Assembly (NCBI GenBank): GCA_964474755.1
Contig: CAYYUG010000008.1
Location: forward strand, 19,725 to 83,724
Direction of reading: 5' to 3'
Source: GCA-2717185 sp964474755
Lineage (GTDB): Bacteria; Pseudomonadota; Alphaproteobacteria; UBA8366; GCA-2717185
Length of the DNA stretch: 64,000 bases
Numbering within the stretch: the first letter of the stretch is position 1; every line of letters starts with the position of its first letter. A program made the position numbers and the translations under genes. The notes beneath the pieces are model-generated. The model was not told where the DNA came from. It ran no database searches and was given only the letters and a program-made list of their open reading frames with translations. This document shows, in pieces, positions 36,826 to 45,967 of this stretch.

Positions 36826-37341
36826 CTATCTGTCGATCCCAAAACTTTCGATACCACCCTTGAATTCGGTCGGCGCAAAGATATCCGGTTGCATGCTCTT
36901 CAGCCATTCACGATCCATATTGATGTCATTGGCCTTGAGATAGATCGCGCCTTCATCGAGCACAATGTCCCAGTCCTGCTGGAGTCGGCAAAGCTTGTTC
37001 AAATCGACATATACTGTTTCGCCCAACGCCTCGACCACCAGATCGGTCCAATTCAAGGGCTCGAACCGTCCTCGCTTTTCCTCATTAGCTAGCTGACCAT
37101 GGCAGGCCGGGATACAGAGCCCGCACCCATTGCACTGATGCGCCCAAACCTAGGTATCACCAGCTAACGGCGACCCACCAACAAACTATCTGAAGATCTC
37201 GTAGGCGATTTCGGACAATCGGTTAACGTCAATCCCTGCAAACAGCGCTATTGGGCAATTCTCGACGCATTTTCAGCAGTGCGGACAGGCATCGCAATAC
37301 GCCTCGTTCGCGTCTTTACGATAGCTTGCCAGTGGTGTCAT
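36826..37341 (-). pseudogene. Ferredoxin-like 2[4Fe-4S] protein gene broken by three in-frame stop codons
   Basis: A minus-strand frame from ATG 37341 to a stop at 36826 spans 171 codons without frameshift but contains TGA at 37273-37275 (codon 23), TAG at 37186-37188 (codon 52) and TAG at 37150-37152 (codon 64). The sequence has two cluster motifs: CPHC-stop-KCVENCP and CNGCGLCIPACHG. Restoring CGA at the first stop and CAG at the other two would mean three C-to-T changes, typical of recent decay. The final 76 residues, beginning MNWTDLVVEALGET, stay open and could be misannotated as a short gene. Electron-carrier function is inferred from the cysteine spacing. It lies between two SDR genes on the same strand. 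Confidence 0.72.
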
Positions 37342-37399
37342 GATGTTTTTTTCCGGACATCACCTTAGCTGTGAACCGTTACCCTGTCAGGGCAGAACG

Positions 37400-38299
37400 C
37401 TAATCAAGCTCCATGCCATCCATACCAGAATTTTTGCGAACCTGACTGCACATTTCGCGGATCTTCGGACCGAGTGCAACAGGATCGGCCATCGCATCGA
37501 CTTCAGCACCACGCTTCCAGCCTTCGCAGACTGCGACCATACCAGCGCCGGACTGGATCACCCGGCCGGTTATATCACCAGCATCCTCGCTGGCAAGCCA
37601 CACCACGGTTGGCGAAACCCAAGCCGGAGCCCGTTCCTCAATTTCGTCTTCGGTGTATTCGCGTAGATAGTCGGTCATACGAGTATAGGCACTCGGCGAG
37701 ATTGCATTGACAGTAACACCAAGACGGCCCAACTCACGTGCCGCAATAATGGTGAAAGACGCGATACCGGCCTTCGCCGCACCATAATTCGTCTGTCCGA
37801 CATTGCCATAGATGCCCGACGTCGAGCTGGTGTTGATCACACGACCAAAGACGGGAGCGTCATTCTGCTTTGACATCGCGCGCCAATAGGCTGCAGCGTG
37901 CCGGGTCGGCGCGAAGGTACCCTTAAGGTGCACGTGTATGACCGCGTCCCATTCTTCTTCGGTCATGTTGACTAACATACGGTCGCGCAGGATGCCCGCA
38001 TTGTTGACCAGGATATCGAGTTGACCAAAATGCTTGATCGTCTGGTCAATCATGTTCTTGGCACCGTCGAAATTGCCGACATCATCGCCATTAACTATTG
38101 CCTCGCCACCCATCGCCTCGATCTCATGGGCCACTTCCTGCGCCGGTGTCGTATCACCGCCGGTGCCGTCAACCGCACCACCCAGATCATTGACCACAAC
38201 CTTGGCGCCATGTTTGGCGAATAGCAGAGCATGCTCTCGGCCGATCCCGCGCGCCGCTCCCGTGATGATCGCGACTTTGCCTTCACATAGAAGAGTCAT
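37400..38299 (-). CDS. SDR family oxidoreductase (MFE-2/hydroxyacyl-CoA dehydrogenase-like)
   Basis: A 299-residue short-chain dehydrogenase. TGAARGIGREHALLFAKHGA starts the cofactor site, and the long insertion VVNDLGGAVDGTGGDTTPAQ is characteristic of SDR domains of multifunctional beta-oxidation proteins. NAGILRDRM and NYGAAKAG contain the active-site Asn and Tyr/Lys. It probably oxidises a 3-hydroxyacyl-CoA. ATG 38299 has GAGGA upstream; a longer frame to 38575 is unsupported. Confidence 0.9.
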   Translation of the reverse strand: MTLLCEGKVAIITGAARGIGREHALLFAKHGAKVVVNDLGGAVDGTGGDTTPAQEVAHEIEAMGGEAIVNGDDVGNFDGAKNMIDQTIKHFGQLDILVNNAGILRDRMLVNMTEEEWDAVIHVHLKGTFAPTRHAAAYWRAMSKQNDAPVFGRVINTSSTSGIYGNVGQTNYGAAKAGIASFTIIAARELGRLGVTVNAISPSAYTRMTDYLREYTEDEIEERAPAWVSPTVVWLASEDAGDITGRVIQSGAGMVAVCEGWKRGAEVDAMADPVALGPKIREMCSQVRKNSGMDGMELD

Positions 38300-38483
38300 T
38301 CGTTCCTCGCTCAATGTATTATGTTCTGTTACGCAACTAATACACGCTGGGGCCAACGAGACAAAGAGGCCATTACCACGACCGATCGTTGATTTGTCCC
38401 TACCTTTCAGAGTGATTAGACTGCTAGAAATTCGCACTCGACAATTAGCGGGCTGAATTAGGCCCTCGCGTAAGGAAAATAGC

Positions 38484-39845
38484 ATGCGCCAAGTCCATTT
38501 CGTCGCCTTCCTGCAAGCGCAAAACTGCACCACGCTGCCTGCTTCCTGGCGGCATCCGGACGCTCGAACCGACACATACTCACCAGAGTATTATCAGCAT
38601 ATCGCCCGCGTACTAGAGGAAGGCAAATTCGATATCGGCTTCTTTGACGACCGGCTGGCAATGCCGGACATGTATGGCGGAGACCATGCGGAAACGGTGA
38701 AAAACGGCATTCGTTGCGTGAAGATGGACGCCGTCACCTGCCTGATGACAATGGCGGCGGCAACCGAGCGGCTCGGCCTCGGCGCAACATACTCGACGAC
38801 CTATTACGAGCCCTTCCATGTGGCTCGGCTGTTCCAGACCGTAGATTTGATGACTAAGGGTCGGGCCGCCTGGAACGTGGTCACATCAGTCAATGACAAG
38901 GAAGCCGAAAACATGGGTAAGGAGCTCCATATGGAGCACGACACCCGCTACGACGAAGGCGATGAATTTATGGAAATCGTACTCGGCCACTGGGACAGCT
39001 GGGATGATGACGCGATCGCCGCCGACAAGGCAAATAATCTTTACGCTCATCCAGAGAAGGTTCGGCGCATAGACTACAAAGGTAAGTTCATGTCCTCGCG
39101 CGGACCGTTTACGGTACCTCGTTCACCGCAGGGCCACCCCGTCGTCATCCAGGCCGGCATGAGTGGCCGCGGCCAGAAATTTGCGGCCCGTTGGGGCGAA
39201 TTGCTGTTTGTGGTGTATCACGATCTGTCGCAAGCACAGGCGCGCTATAAATCCCAAAAGGAGATGACTGCGGCGGCCGGTCGCGACCCAGACGGCATGA
39301 AAATTTGTAGCCTGTTCTACCCGATTACCGGCGAGAGCCGGTCTGAGGCGGAGGATAAGGCCGCAGAATACGAAAAGCTGCCAAACGATATGGATCAACT
39401 TTTGCTACTATCCGAAGCGCTGAACTTCGATTTCGCCGCTAAGGGAATCGACGAACCGTTTACTGATGAGGAGATCGAGGGTATCCACGGCATGCAGTCG
39501 ATGCGTGATCGCGTTGTCGTGGAAGCGGGCATCAAGAACCCAACACCGCGTGACTTCATGGAAGTTACCGGACGCGGGCTCCTACGCAACGCTTGGGTAG
39601 GTGGCCCGAAGGACATCGCTGATCGCATCGAAGAATGGTGGGAAAGCCGCGGCTGCGACGGCTTTGTCATCGGCCCTACCCATCAGCCCGGTTGTTTCGA
39701 GGAGTTTGTGAAACACGTCATCCCCGAATTGCAGAAACGCGGCATCTATCGCAAAGAATATACGGGCGCGACCCTGCGCGACCATCTCGGGCTAAAGCGC
39801 CCCGCGATTGGTGATTGGCGTGGCAACACGGATGCAGCGGATTGA
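38484..39845 (+). CDS. LLM class flavin-dependent oxidoreductase (NtaA/SnaA/DszA-like)
   Basis: At 453 residues this is the long-form LLM type that includes nitrilotriacetate monooxygenase NtaA, pristinamycin synthase SnaA and DszA. It has LGLGATYSTTYYEPFHVARLF, GRAAWNVVTSVNDKEAENMG and HPVVIQAGMSGRGQKFAARWGE. These enzymes use FMNH2 from a separate reductase; none is adjacent. The divergent neighbour is an SDR. Substrate unknown. Confidence 0.92.
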   Translation: MRQVHFVAFLQAQNCTTLPASWRHPDARTDTYSPEYYQHIARVLEEGKFDIGFFDDRLAMPDMYGGDHAETVKNGIRCVKMDAVTCLMTMAAATERLGLGATYSTTYYEPFHVARLFQTVDLMTKGRAAWNVVTSVNDKEAENMGKELHMEHDTRYDEGDEFMEIVLGHWDSWDDDAIAADKANNLYAHPEKVRRIDYKGKFMSSRGPFTVPRSPQGHPVVIQAGMSGRGQKFAARWGELLFVVYHDLSQAQARYKSQKEMTAAAGRDPDGMKICSLFYPITGESRSEAEDKAAEYEKLPNDMDQLLLLSEALNFDFAAKGIDEPFTDEEIEGIHGMQSMRDRVVVEAGIKNPTPRDFMEVTGRGLLRNAWVGGPKDIADRIEEWWESRGCDGFVIGPTHQPGCFEEFVKHVIPELQKRGIYRKEYTGATLRDHLGLKRPAIGDWRGNTDAAD

Positions 39846-39959
39846 GGTTCGTCGCTGCAGGCATAGGCCACTGCAAAGGGCACAAGGAGCGCCGTTATTT
39901 AAGTTTTGTTTTGGGCAAATTCGGGAAACCATACAACCAAGCGACTAAGGTATCACGCC

Positions 39960-40856
39960 ATGACTGCATTGAAACAACCATTATGGCGCTCGCTGCTCTT
40001 TGTGCCTGCAACGGCGGAGCGCTTCGTCGCTAAAGCGCATACCCGTGACGCAGATGGTATCATTATTGATCTCGAAGATGCCGTAGCACCGGACGAAAAA
40101 GAGCGCGCACGCAGCCTCTTGCCGGAAGTCATGAAGAAAGTCGGCCAATCGGGGGCTGACATACTGGTAAGAATTAACAGGCCCTGGCGAATGACGATGG
40201 CTGATCTCGAAGCCTCGGTCTTAAACGGTATTTCGGCGATCGTTCTGACAAAGACTGAATCAGCTGATCATGTGATATTCGTGGATGAAGTAATCTCTGA
40301 GTTGGAAGTCGAGCGCGGGATAAATCGCGGCGCCATTGATCTCTTCGTTCTCATAGAAACGGCCAAAGGCTATTTGAACGTAAGAGAAATTGTGCACTCC
40401 AGCACTCGCCTTCGTGCCGTGAGCCTTGGCATGGAAGACTTTGCCGAAGTGATCGGGATGCCGGAAGTCGATACCGAAGCAATTCTCGGTTACAACAGAG
40501 AGGTACATGTAGCCGCGCGAGAGGCCGGAATTCTCATGATGGGTTATCCCGGTTCGATTGCTGATTTCTCGGACCTCGAGATGTTTCGAAACAACATTCG
40601 CCGTGCCCGCCGTCTCGGGTTTGATGGAGGGGCGTGTATCCATCCGGCCCAGGTGGCAATTTTGAACGAAGAGTTCTCTCCGTCTGACACTGACGTTGAG
40701 CGGGCGGAACAGATCATCGCGCTGTACGACGAGGCAAAATCAGATGGCGCGGGTGCCGTAGCCTTTGAGGGCAAAATGATAGACGAGCCGATCGTTCGAC
40801 GGGCAAAACGAACGCTCACGCGTCGTCGTCGTATCGAAAACAAATCTGTGGTATGA
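39960..40856 (+). CDS. HpcH/HpaI aldolase/citrate lyase family (CitE-like) protein
   Basis: A 298-residue TIM-barrel protein. It has LWRSLLFVPATAERFVAKA, IIDLEDAVAPDEKERAR (metal-binding Glu/Asp), FVLIETAKGYLNVREI, and GFDGGACIHPAQVAI, which is the CitE/malyl-CoA lyase signature. The family cleaves citryl-CoA, malyl-CoA or beta-methylmalyl-CoA. The ethylmalonyl-CoA pathway needs such a lyase, so malyl-CoA lyase activity is a fair guess, but CitE-like paralogs are common. ATG 39960 starts the conserved region; upstream codons to 39906 are probably not translated. Confidence 0.9.
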   Translation: MTALKQPLWRSLLFVPATAERFVAKAHTRDADGIIIDLEDAVAPDEKERARSLLPEVMKKVGQSGADILVRINRPWRMTMADLEASVLNGISAIVLTKTESADHVIFVDEVISELEVERGINRGAIDLFVLIETAKGYLNVREIVHSSTRLRAVSLGMEDFAEVIGMPEVDTEAILGYNREVHVAAREAGILMMGYPGSIADFSDLEMFRNNIRRARRLGFDGGACIHPAQVAILNEEFSPSDTDVERAEQIIALYDEAKSDGAGAVAFEGKMIDEPIVRRAKRTLTRRRRIENKSVV

Positions 40857-41027
40857 TCGCGTCATAAGTAGTTTTAGACGTATCCCGGACGGGTCTTCCG
40901 CACAAAACAATTTCGCGATGGTCTACCTCGCCGTAACCTGTTTATTTTCCAGCTTGTTTATCGGCTCGCAGCTACTCAAACTCAAAATTTATCACACGCC
41001 ATCGTCAGACAATCTCCGAGGCAACTG

Positions 41028-43349
41028 CTAATTAGGCTGTGCCGCGTCTATCGCCTTCCACACTCTGTCCGAGGTGGCTGGCATTTCTAAATGCTCGATG
41101 CCGAGCGGGGATAGCGCGTTGTTGATCGCATTCATAACCGCAGCTAACGCACCAACAGTCCCTGCCTCACCAACGCCCTTCACACCCAACGGGTTGGTCG
41201 CCGTCGGCACCGGATGCGCAGCCACATCGTAGTCGCACAGATCGCCTGCACGCGGCATGCTGTAATCCATAAAGGAACCGCTCAGAAGCTGCCCACTCCC
41301 CCGCTCATAAACCATATTCTCCATCAAGGCTTGACCGACACCCTGCGCAATACCGCCATGCACCTGCCCTTTCACCAGTAGCGGGTTCAGCTCGGTGCCG
41401 CAATCATCGACGACCGAATAGCGGTCGAGGGAAATTTCCCCCGTCCCCGGCGTAATTTCCACCTCGACGATGTGACAACCATTCGGAAAATTTTCGACCT
41501 CCGGCGCGTAGCTCGCCAATTCGGCCAGTGTCGGCTCGATGCTCGCCGGCAAATTTAATGGATCAAAAGCGAGAGCCGCCACGTCCAGGAACGGCATTGT
41601 TCGGTCTGTTCCTGCGATAGTGAACTGGCCCTCTTCAAAGGAAACGTCCGCTTCTGCTACTTCCATCGCATGCGCCGCGATCTTTTTGGTTTTACTGATC
41701 ACCTTTTCCATTGCGCACAACACAGCTGCTGACCCGATCGTCGCCGTTCGTGATCCACCGGTGCCGGTGCCGAAGGATACAGCATCCGTATCGCCCTCGA
41801 TCACGCGTACACGGTCCGGGTCCAGGCCCAACGTGCCGCAGACGATCTGCTTATATATTGTCTCGTGTCCCTGGCCGTGTGGCGTGGTTCCGATCAGAAT
41901 TGTGGCATCGCCCGATGGATCGAAACGCAGCTCCGCCGTCTCCAGCTGTGCCGCTGCTGCGCGCTCGATGGTGCAGGACACCCCGATGCCGCGGAGCCTG
42001 CCCAACGCCTCGGACTGCAATCGGCGTTTTGCGAACCCATCGTAGTCTGCTTTCGCGAGCGTCTTGTCCAGAACTGCTTCGAACTCCCCGCAATCGTATG
42101 TGAAGGTAAGCGGTGTCTCGTATGGAAGCTGATCCGTCGGAATTATGTTGCGCCGGCGCAGTTCGACTGGATCGATACCTAAACGACCGGCCGCGATATC
42201 GATCGTCCGCTCCAAAATGTAGGAGGCCTCCGGCCGTCCTGCACCGCGATAGGGCGAAGTCGGCGAGGTGTTGGTCATTACGGCCGAGACTGCGACGTGC
42301 ATCGCCGGTGTCGTATAGACCCCCGCCAGTCCGCCAACATTGCCCGTCGGCGCCCCCATCCCAAGAAAGGCGACATAGCCGCCCAGCGCTGCACTCGTCT
42401 CAACGCCCAGTGCTAAGAACTTACCTTCCCCATCAAGTGCCAGAGTTACATTGCTAACATTGTCGCGAGCGTGATCATCGGCGGGGAACCCTTCGCTTCG
42501 CTCGCAAAGCCATTTAACAGGCCGGCCTAGGCGCTTAGCGGCCCAGGCGACCAGCGGAACCTCCGGATAAATCGCGCCCTTCATCCCGAAGGAGCCGCCG
42601 AGATCGCCAGTTACAAAGCGGATCTGGCTTTCACGCACATGGAATAGGTTCTTTGCCAAGGTAGCTCGCCAAGCATATGGACGCTGCACTCCTGTATAAA
42701 TGGTGTAGCGCTCAGTACCCGGATCCCATTCTGCAAGCGCGCCGCGCGGCTCCATCGTATTCGCCGTAATCCGATTGATGACGTAGCGCTGTCGCACCAC
42801 ATGTGCCGCACTAGCGACCGCCGCATCAACCGCCTGCTTATCGCCAACCTGATAATAGAATGCCTCGTTGTCAGGACAATCGTCCCAGATCGCCAGAGTT
42901 TGGAGCGCGTCCTCGGTCACGACATTAACCGGCAGCAGTTCGTAATCAACCAAAACTGCCTCCGCCGCATCCTTCGCCTGATCAACAGTCTGAGCAACGA
43001 CCATAGCCACAATTTGCCCCACATGCCGGACCCGATCCAAAGTCAAGGCTGGGCGTGGCGGCCGATACATTGCGGACCCGTCACGCCTTTTGAAAGGTGT
43101 CGGCCCCGTGATCCAGCCCAGCCCATCCGCCTCGTAGTCGGCACCGGTCATTATCGCCAGCACGCCTGGCATTATCGACGCTTCACTGATTTCAATCATT
43201 TTGATCGTCGCGTGGGCGTGCGGCGATCGCACCATATAGGCATACGCCTGGTTCGGCTGGTTGAAATCATCCACGTAGTTGCCGGTCCCGCGCAGTAGGC
43301 GCGGGTCCTCGGTGCGCGGCACCGCCTGACCAACGGCGTACTTCGTCAT
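41028..43349 (-). CDS. Xanthine dehydrogenase/CoxL-like molybdopterin-binding large subunit
   Basis: A 773-residue molybdenum hydroxylase large subunit. The Mo-cofactor and active-site segments GGSFGMKG, PYRGAGRPEASYILER (rather than the CO-dehydrogenase type AYRCSFR loop), and GVGEAGTVGALAAV with the catalytic glutamate are visible. It therefore belongs to the broad form II CoxL/aldehyde-hydroxylase type and not to a true CO dehydrogenase. Normally it would work with FAD and 2Fe-2S subunits, but none lies nearby, which is odd. The flanking genes are a CitE-like protein and an SDR. Confidence 0.92.
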   Translation of the reverse strand: MTKYAVGQAVPRTEDPRLLRGTGNYVDDFNQPNQAYAYMVRSPHAHATIKMIEISEASIMPGVLAIMTGADYEADGLGWITGPTPFKRRDGSAMYRPPRPALTLDRVRHVGQIVAMVVAQTVDQAKDAAEAVLVDYELLPVNVVTEDALQTLAIWDDCPDNEAFYYQVGDKQAVDAAVASAAHVVRQRYVINRITANTMEPRGALAEWDPGTERYTIYTGVQRPYAWRATLAKNLFHVRESQIRFVTGDLGGSFGMKGAIYPEVPLVAWAAKRLGRPVKWLCERSEGFPADDHARDNVSNVTLALDGEGKFLALGVETSAALGGYVAFLGMGAPTGNVGGLAGVYTTPAMHVAVSAVMTNTSPTSPYRGAGRPEASYILERTIDIAAGRLGIDPVELRRRNIIPTDQLPYETPLTFTYDCGEFEAVLDKTLAKADYDGFAKRRLQSEALGRLRGIGVSCTIERAAAAQLETAELRFDPSGDATILIGTTPHGQGHETIYKQIVCGTLGLDPDRVRVIEGDTDAVSFGTGTGGSRTATIGSAAVLCAMEKVISKTKKIAAHAMEVAEADVSFEEGQFTIAGTDRTMPFLDVAALAFDPLNLPASIEPTLAELASYAPEVENFPNGCHIVEVEITPGTGEISLDRYSVVDDCGTELNPLLVKGQVHGGIAQGVGQALMENMVYERGSGQLLSGSFMDYSMPRAGDLCDYDVAAHPVPTATNPLGVKGVGEAGTVGALAAVMNAINNALSPLGIEHLEMPATSDRVWKAIDAAQPN

Positions 43350-43374
43350 TTTGCAGTTCCCTTATTTGGTGAGC

Positions 43375-44121
43375 TTACCCTTCCATGACCCCCGCGATGG
43401 TGAAACCGCCATCGGCATAGAATACATGGCCCGTCGTAAAACTGCATTCGTCGGAAGCAAGAAACGCCGCAACCGATGCGATCTCCTTTGTAGTCCCGTA
43501 ACGCTTCAATGGCATGCGGTTCTGCGCGCTAGCCATCAATTCACCCTGAACCTCCGGCCGGGTCAGGGTCGGGCCAGGTCCGACCGCATTGACTAAGATG
43601 CCGTGCTCAGCAAGCTCAATCGCCATCGTTTGAGTCAGGTTAATGACACCGGCCTTGCTAGCACCATAAGCCGCTCGACCACGGCCACCGAATACGCCGG
43701 AGTTGGATGCGACATTGACAATCCTGCCTCCATTCCCCTGCACTACCATCTGCCTCGCCGCCAACTGCCCACACAGAAAAGTCCCACGCAGATTGATACC
43801 AGAAACCTTTTCCCAATGGCTATCGGAAGCCTCGAGGAATGGTTCGCGATCCATCACACCGGCGCTACAAACCAGAATATCGAGCCGCGACCAGCGCGAC
43901 ACAGCATCGTCGACCGCACGTTGCACATCATCACGCCGGGCTACATCAATCGCGCATAACGCGGCGCAATCTCCCATCTCAGCAACTAGAGCAGCCACTC
44001 GATCTGCATCGATATCACAGACCAAAACTTTGGCACCTTCAGTAGCCAAACGCGTTGCTATCGCCGCGCCGATCCCGTGGCCGGCACCTGTGACCATTGC
44101 AGTTTTGCCTTGGAAGCGCAT
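43375..44121 (-). CDS. SDR family oxidoreductase (FabG-like)
   Basis: A 248-residue short-chain dehydrogenase with TGAGHGIGAAIA for cofactor, CSAGVMDREPF in place of NNAG, VASNSGVFGGRG with catalytic Ser and AYGASK with Tyr/Lys. The C-terminal FTTGHVFYADGGFTIAG closes the domain. It probably reduces a 3-keto or oxidises a hydroxy intermediate. It starts 8 bp after the TauD-family gene in a leftward operon with it and the DehI-like gene. Confidence 0.92.
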   Translation of the reverse strand: MRFQGKTAMVTGAGHGIGAAIATRLATEGAKVLVCDIDADRVAALVAEMGDCAALCAIDVARRDDVQRAVDDAVSRWSRLDILVCSAGVMDREPFLEASDSHWEKVSGINLRGTFLCGQLAARQMVVQGNGGRIVNVASNSGVFGGRGRAAYGASKAGVINLTQTMAIELAEHGILVNAVGPGPTLTRPEVQGELMASAQNRMPLKRYGTTKEIASVAAFLASDECSFTTGHVFYADGGFTIAGVMEG

Positions 44122-44129
44122 GGATCCGC

Positions 44130-45002
44130 TCAGCTTGCCCAGGCCGCTAGCGGCCGCGCCTCGTCCTGCACCTGGGTCCTATGCATATGGCGCCGCGTTG
44201 TCGGGTCGAGGGCATTGCGGCGATGCAGAGCGCAACGATTGTCCCAGATTACCAAATCGCCAACCCGCCAGTTCTGCGTCCAGTGGTGCGGCCCGTTGTT
44301 GATGTGATCCCATAGCGCATCGAGCAGCGCATCTCCTTCTTCGACATGCAAATCCGGCACAAAAGCGTTCGGCCGGCGGCCGAGGAACAAGGCAGGCTTT
44401 CTTGTTGCCGGATGACGAATGACGAACGGATGAACCGCGCCCGGACGTTCTTCATGGCTGTAGGTTTCGTCATAACCGTGCCGCAAGTCGCCTGAAGAGG
44501 TGCGCGTCGCGTCATGTTTACAGGCAAGACCTTGAATTCGCTGCCGCAAATCATCCGGCAGCGTCGCGTAGGCCTTGTACATGTTATAGAATGAGGTGTC
44601 CCCACCAGTATCCGGCACCTCCCTCGCGTGCAGCAAACTCGCCTTCGGAGGGATATCGTTGTAGGTCATGTCCTGGTGCCATACGAGTTCCGAATTGCCC
44701 AGTGCACCAAGCTCCATACCATCTTCGACAATGTTGGAAAGCACCGTGATCTCAGGCCGCGACGGATTGTACGGCGCACCTCCCTTCCCGGTTGGTGCCA
44801 TGTCGAGGATGCCAAACCGAGCACTGAATTCCGCCAGACTGTCGTCGTCAAGTTGCTGGCCGCGAAACCGCAGTATTAGATTGTCGTGCCAGGCATCCTC
44901 GATCATTTTGAAGGTGGTATCGTCGATATCCCGCAGATCGACCCCTTCGACATCGGCACCCAAAGCGGCACCGGTCGGAACGATAGTGAGCATTTTGGAC
45001 AT
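44130..45002 (-). CDS. TauD/TfdA family 2-oxoglutarate-dependent dioxygenase
   Basis: A 290-residue non-haem iron dioxygenase. The HxD pair is H109/D111 in VWHQDMTYND and the distal histidine lies in WDNRCALHRRN, with TTRRHMHRTQV providing the 2-oxoglutarate arginine. AAAGGAGG upstream of the ATG at 45002 decides the start; a longer frame to 45029 is weaker. It follows the DehI-like gene and precedes an SDR, so a route removing halogen or another leaving group, hydroxylating and oxidising is conceivable (inference). Confidence 0.92.
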   Translation of the reverse strand: MSKMLTIVPTGAALGADVEGVDLRDIDDTTFKMIEDAWHDNLILRFRGQQLDDDSLAEFSARFGILDMAPTGKGGAPYNPSRPEITVLSNIVEDGMELGALGNSELVWHQDMTYNDIPPKASLLHAREVPDTGGDTSFYNMYKAYATLPDDLRQRIQGLACKHDATRTSSGDLRHGYDETYSHEERPGAVHPFVIRHPATRKPALFLGRRPNAFVPDLHVEEGDALLDALWDHINNGPHHWTQNWRVGDLVIWDNRCALHRRNALDPTTRRHMHRTQVQDEARPLAAWAS

Positions 45003-45025
45003 GGAACCTCCTTTAGTTCTAACTT

Positions 45026-45871
45026 TCAATCGGTCGGCAACGCATCGCGCAATAGGGTACCAAACACAACCATTTCAGGGCTCGTGCCCCTATAGGTCCG
45101 AATCGCAGAGACAATCGCCTTCCCCTGGGCCATCGTCGGCGGTGCATAGCCCTTAGGCACAGGCGGCAGCCTCGCAATAATACCATCCGCGGCCGCGATA
45201 ATCTCCTCCGCAATCGACGCCCGCGCACGCTTTGCGTTGACATTGTGGAGAAGTGGTGCGATCAACGTCGCCGCATGTGCCAGATATCCCGGCCAATCGG
45301 ATAACAGGCGATACAGGCCCGGCACGAATGGCTTGCCACCTATTTCCGATTTCATCTGCATCAGGACAGCTGCAATATCAGGCGGGGCAGCGGCGATATC
45401 TGCCATCATTGGCATCGGCGTCAGCATCGCCGGAGGTGCCCAGGGAGTCTGTGACATACCCGCGCCACCCGGCTCAGAGCCATCAATTAGACGTTCTACG
45501 ATGCCGGCGAACAGCAAATTAATCGGCGAAACCCTTACAAAATTTTCACAGATATTGCGGATTGCCAGTACCCCATCAACATCAACGCCAAGTAGGCGCA
45601 ACGCCGCGTCCGAGAGCGATGGAAAGGGGGCAATATCGAGCATCTTCACCCGCTGCCAGGCGGTCTCCGGGATCGAGCCATCTAGGAAAGCCGGTCTGCA
45701 CGCAGCCCAGGCATATTCCAGGCAACCAGGCATGGTTGCCACGTGTCGTTGCAGCGACGAAACATAGGGAACACCGCTATAAACCCTAATCTCTTCATAG
45801 ATCCGTGCGTGTTCACCCCTTGCCGCCGATTCCGGCAGTTCGGCCATAGTCGTATAAGCTGATGCATTCAT
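45026..45871 (-). CDS. DehI (group I 2-haloacid dehalogenase)-like protein
   Basis: A 281-residue helical protein built from two related halves. Each has the W-P-x-x-L/xx-A-W style element: TMPGCLEYAWAACRPAFLDG in the first half and SDWPGYLAHAATLIAPLLHN in the second, the pattern of DehI-family halocarboxylate dehalogenases. True DehI enzymes remove halide from both D- and L-2-haloacids. Catalytic residues cannot be checked by eye, and divergence is considerable, so it may act on something else. It heads the leftward operon with a TauD dioxygenase and an SDR, and is divergent from the racemase-like gene. Confidence 0.68.
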   Translation of the reverse strand: MNASAYTTMAELPESAARGEHARIYEEIRVYSGVPYVSSLQRHVATMPGCLEYAWAACRPAFLDGSIPETAWQRVKMLDIAPFPSLSDAALRLLGVDVDGVLAIRNICENFVRVSPINLLFAGIVERLIDGSEPGGAGMSQTPWAPPAMLTPMPMMADIAAAPPDIAAVLMQMKSEIGGKPFVPGLYRLLSDWPGYLAHAATLIAPLLHNVNAKRARASIAEEIIAAADGIIARLPPVPKGYAPPTMAQGKAIVSAIRTYRGTSPEMVVFGTLLRDALPTD

Positions 45872-45967
45872 TCTGTCACGTCCTCGACAATCTACTGCAA
45901 TTCTTGCATTAGCAATTGTCGGTTTCAGGAAGCAGTATGCGCCGCAACGCCGAAAAGAGAAAAGCCT

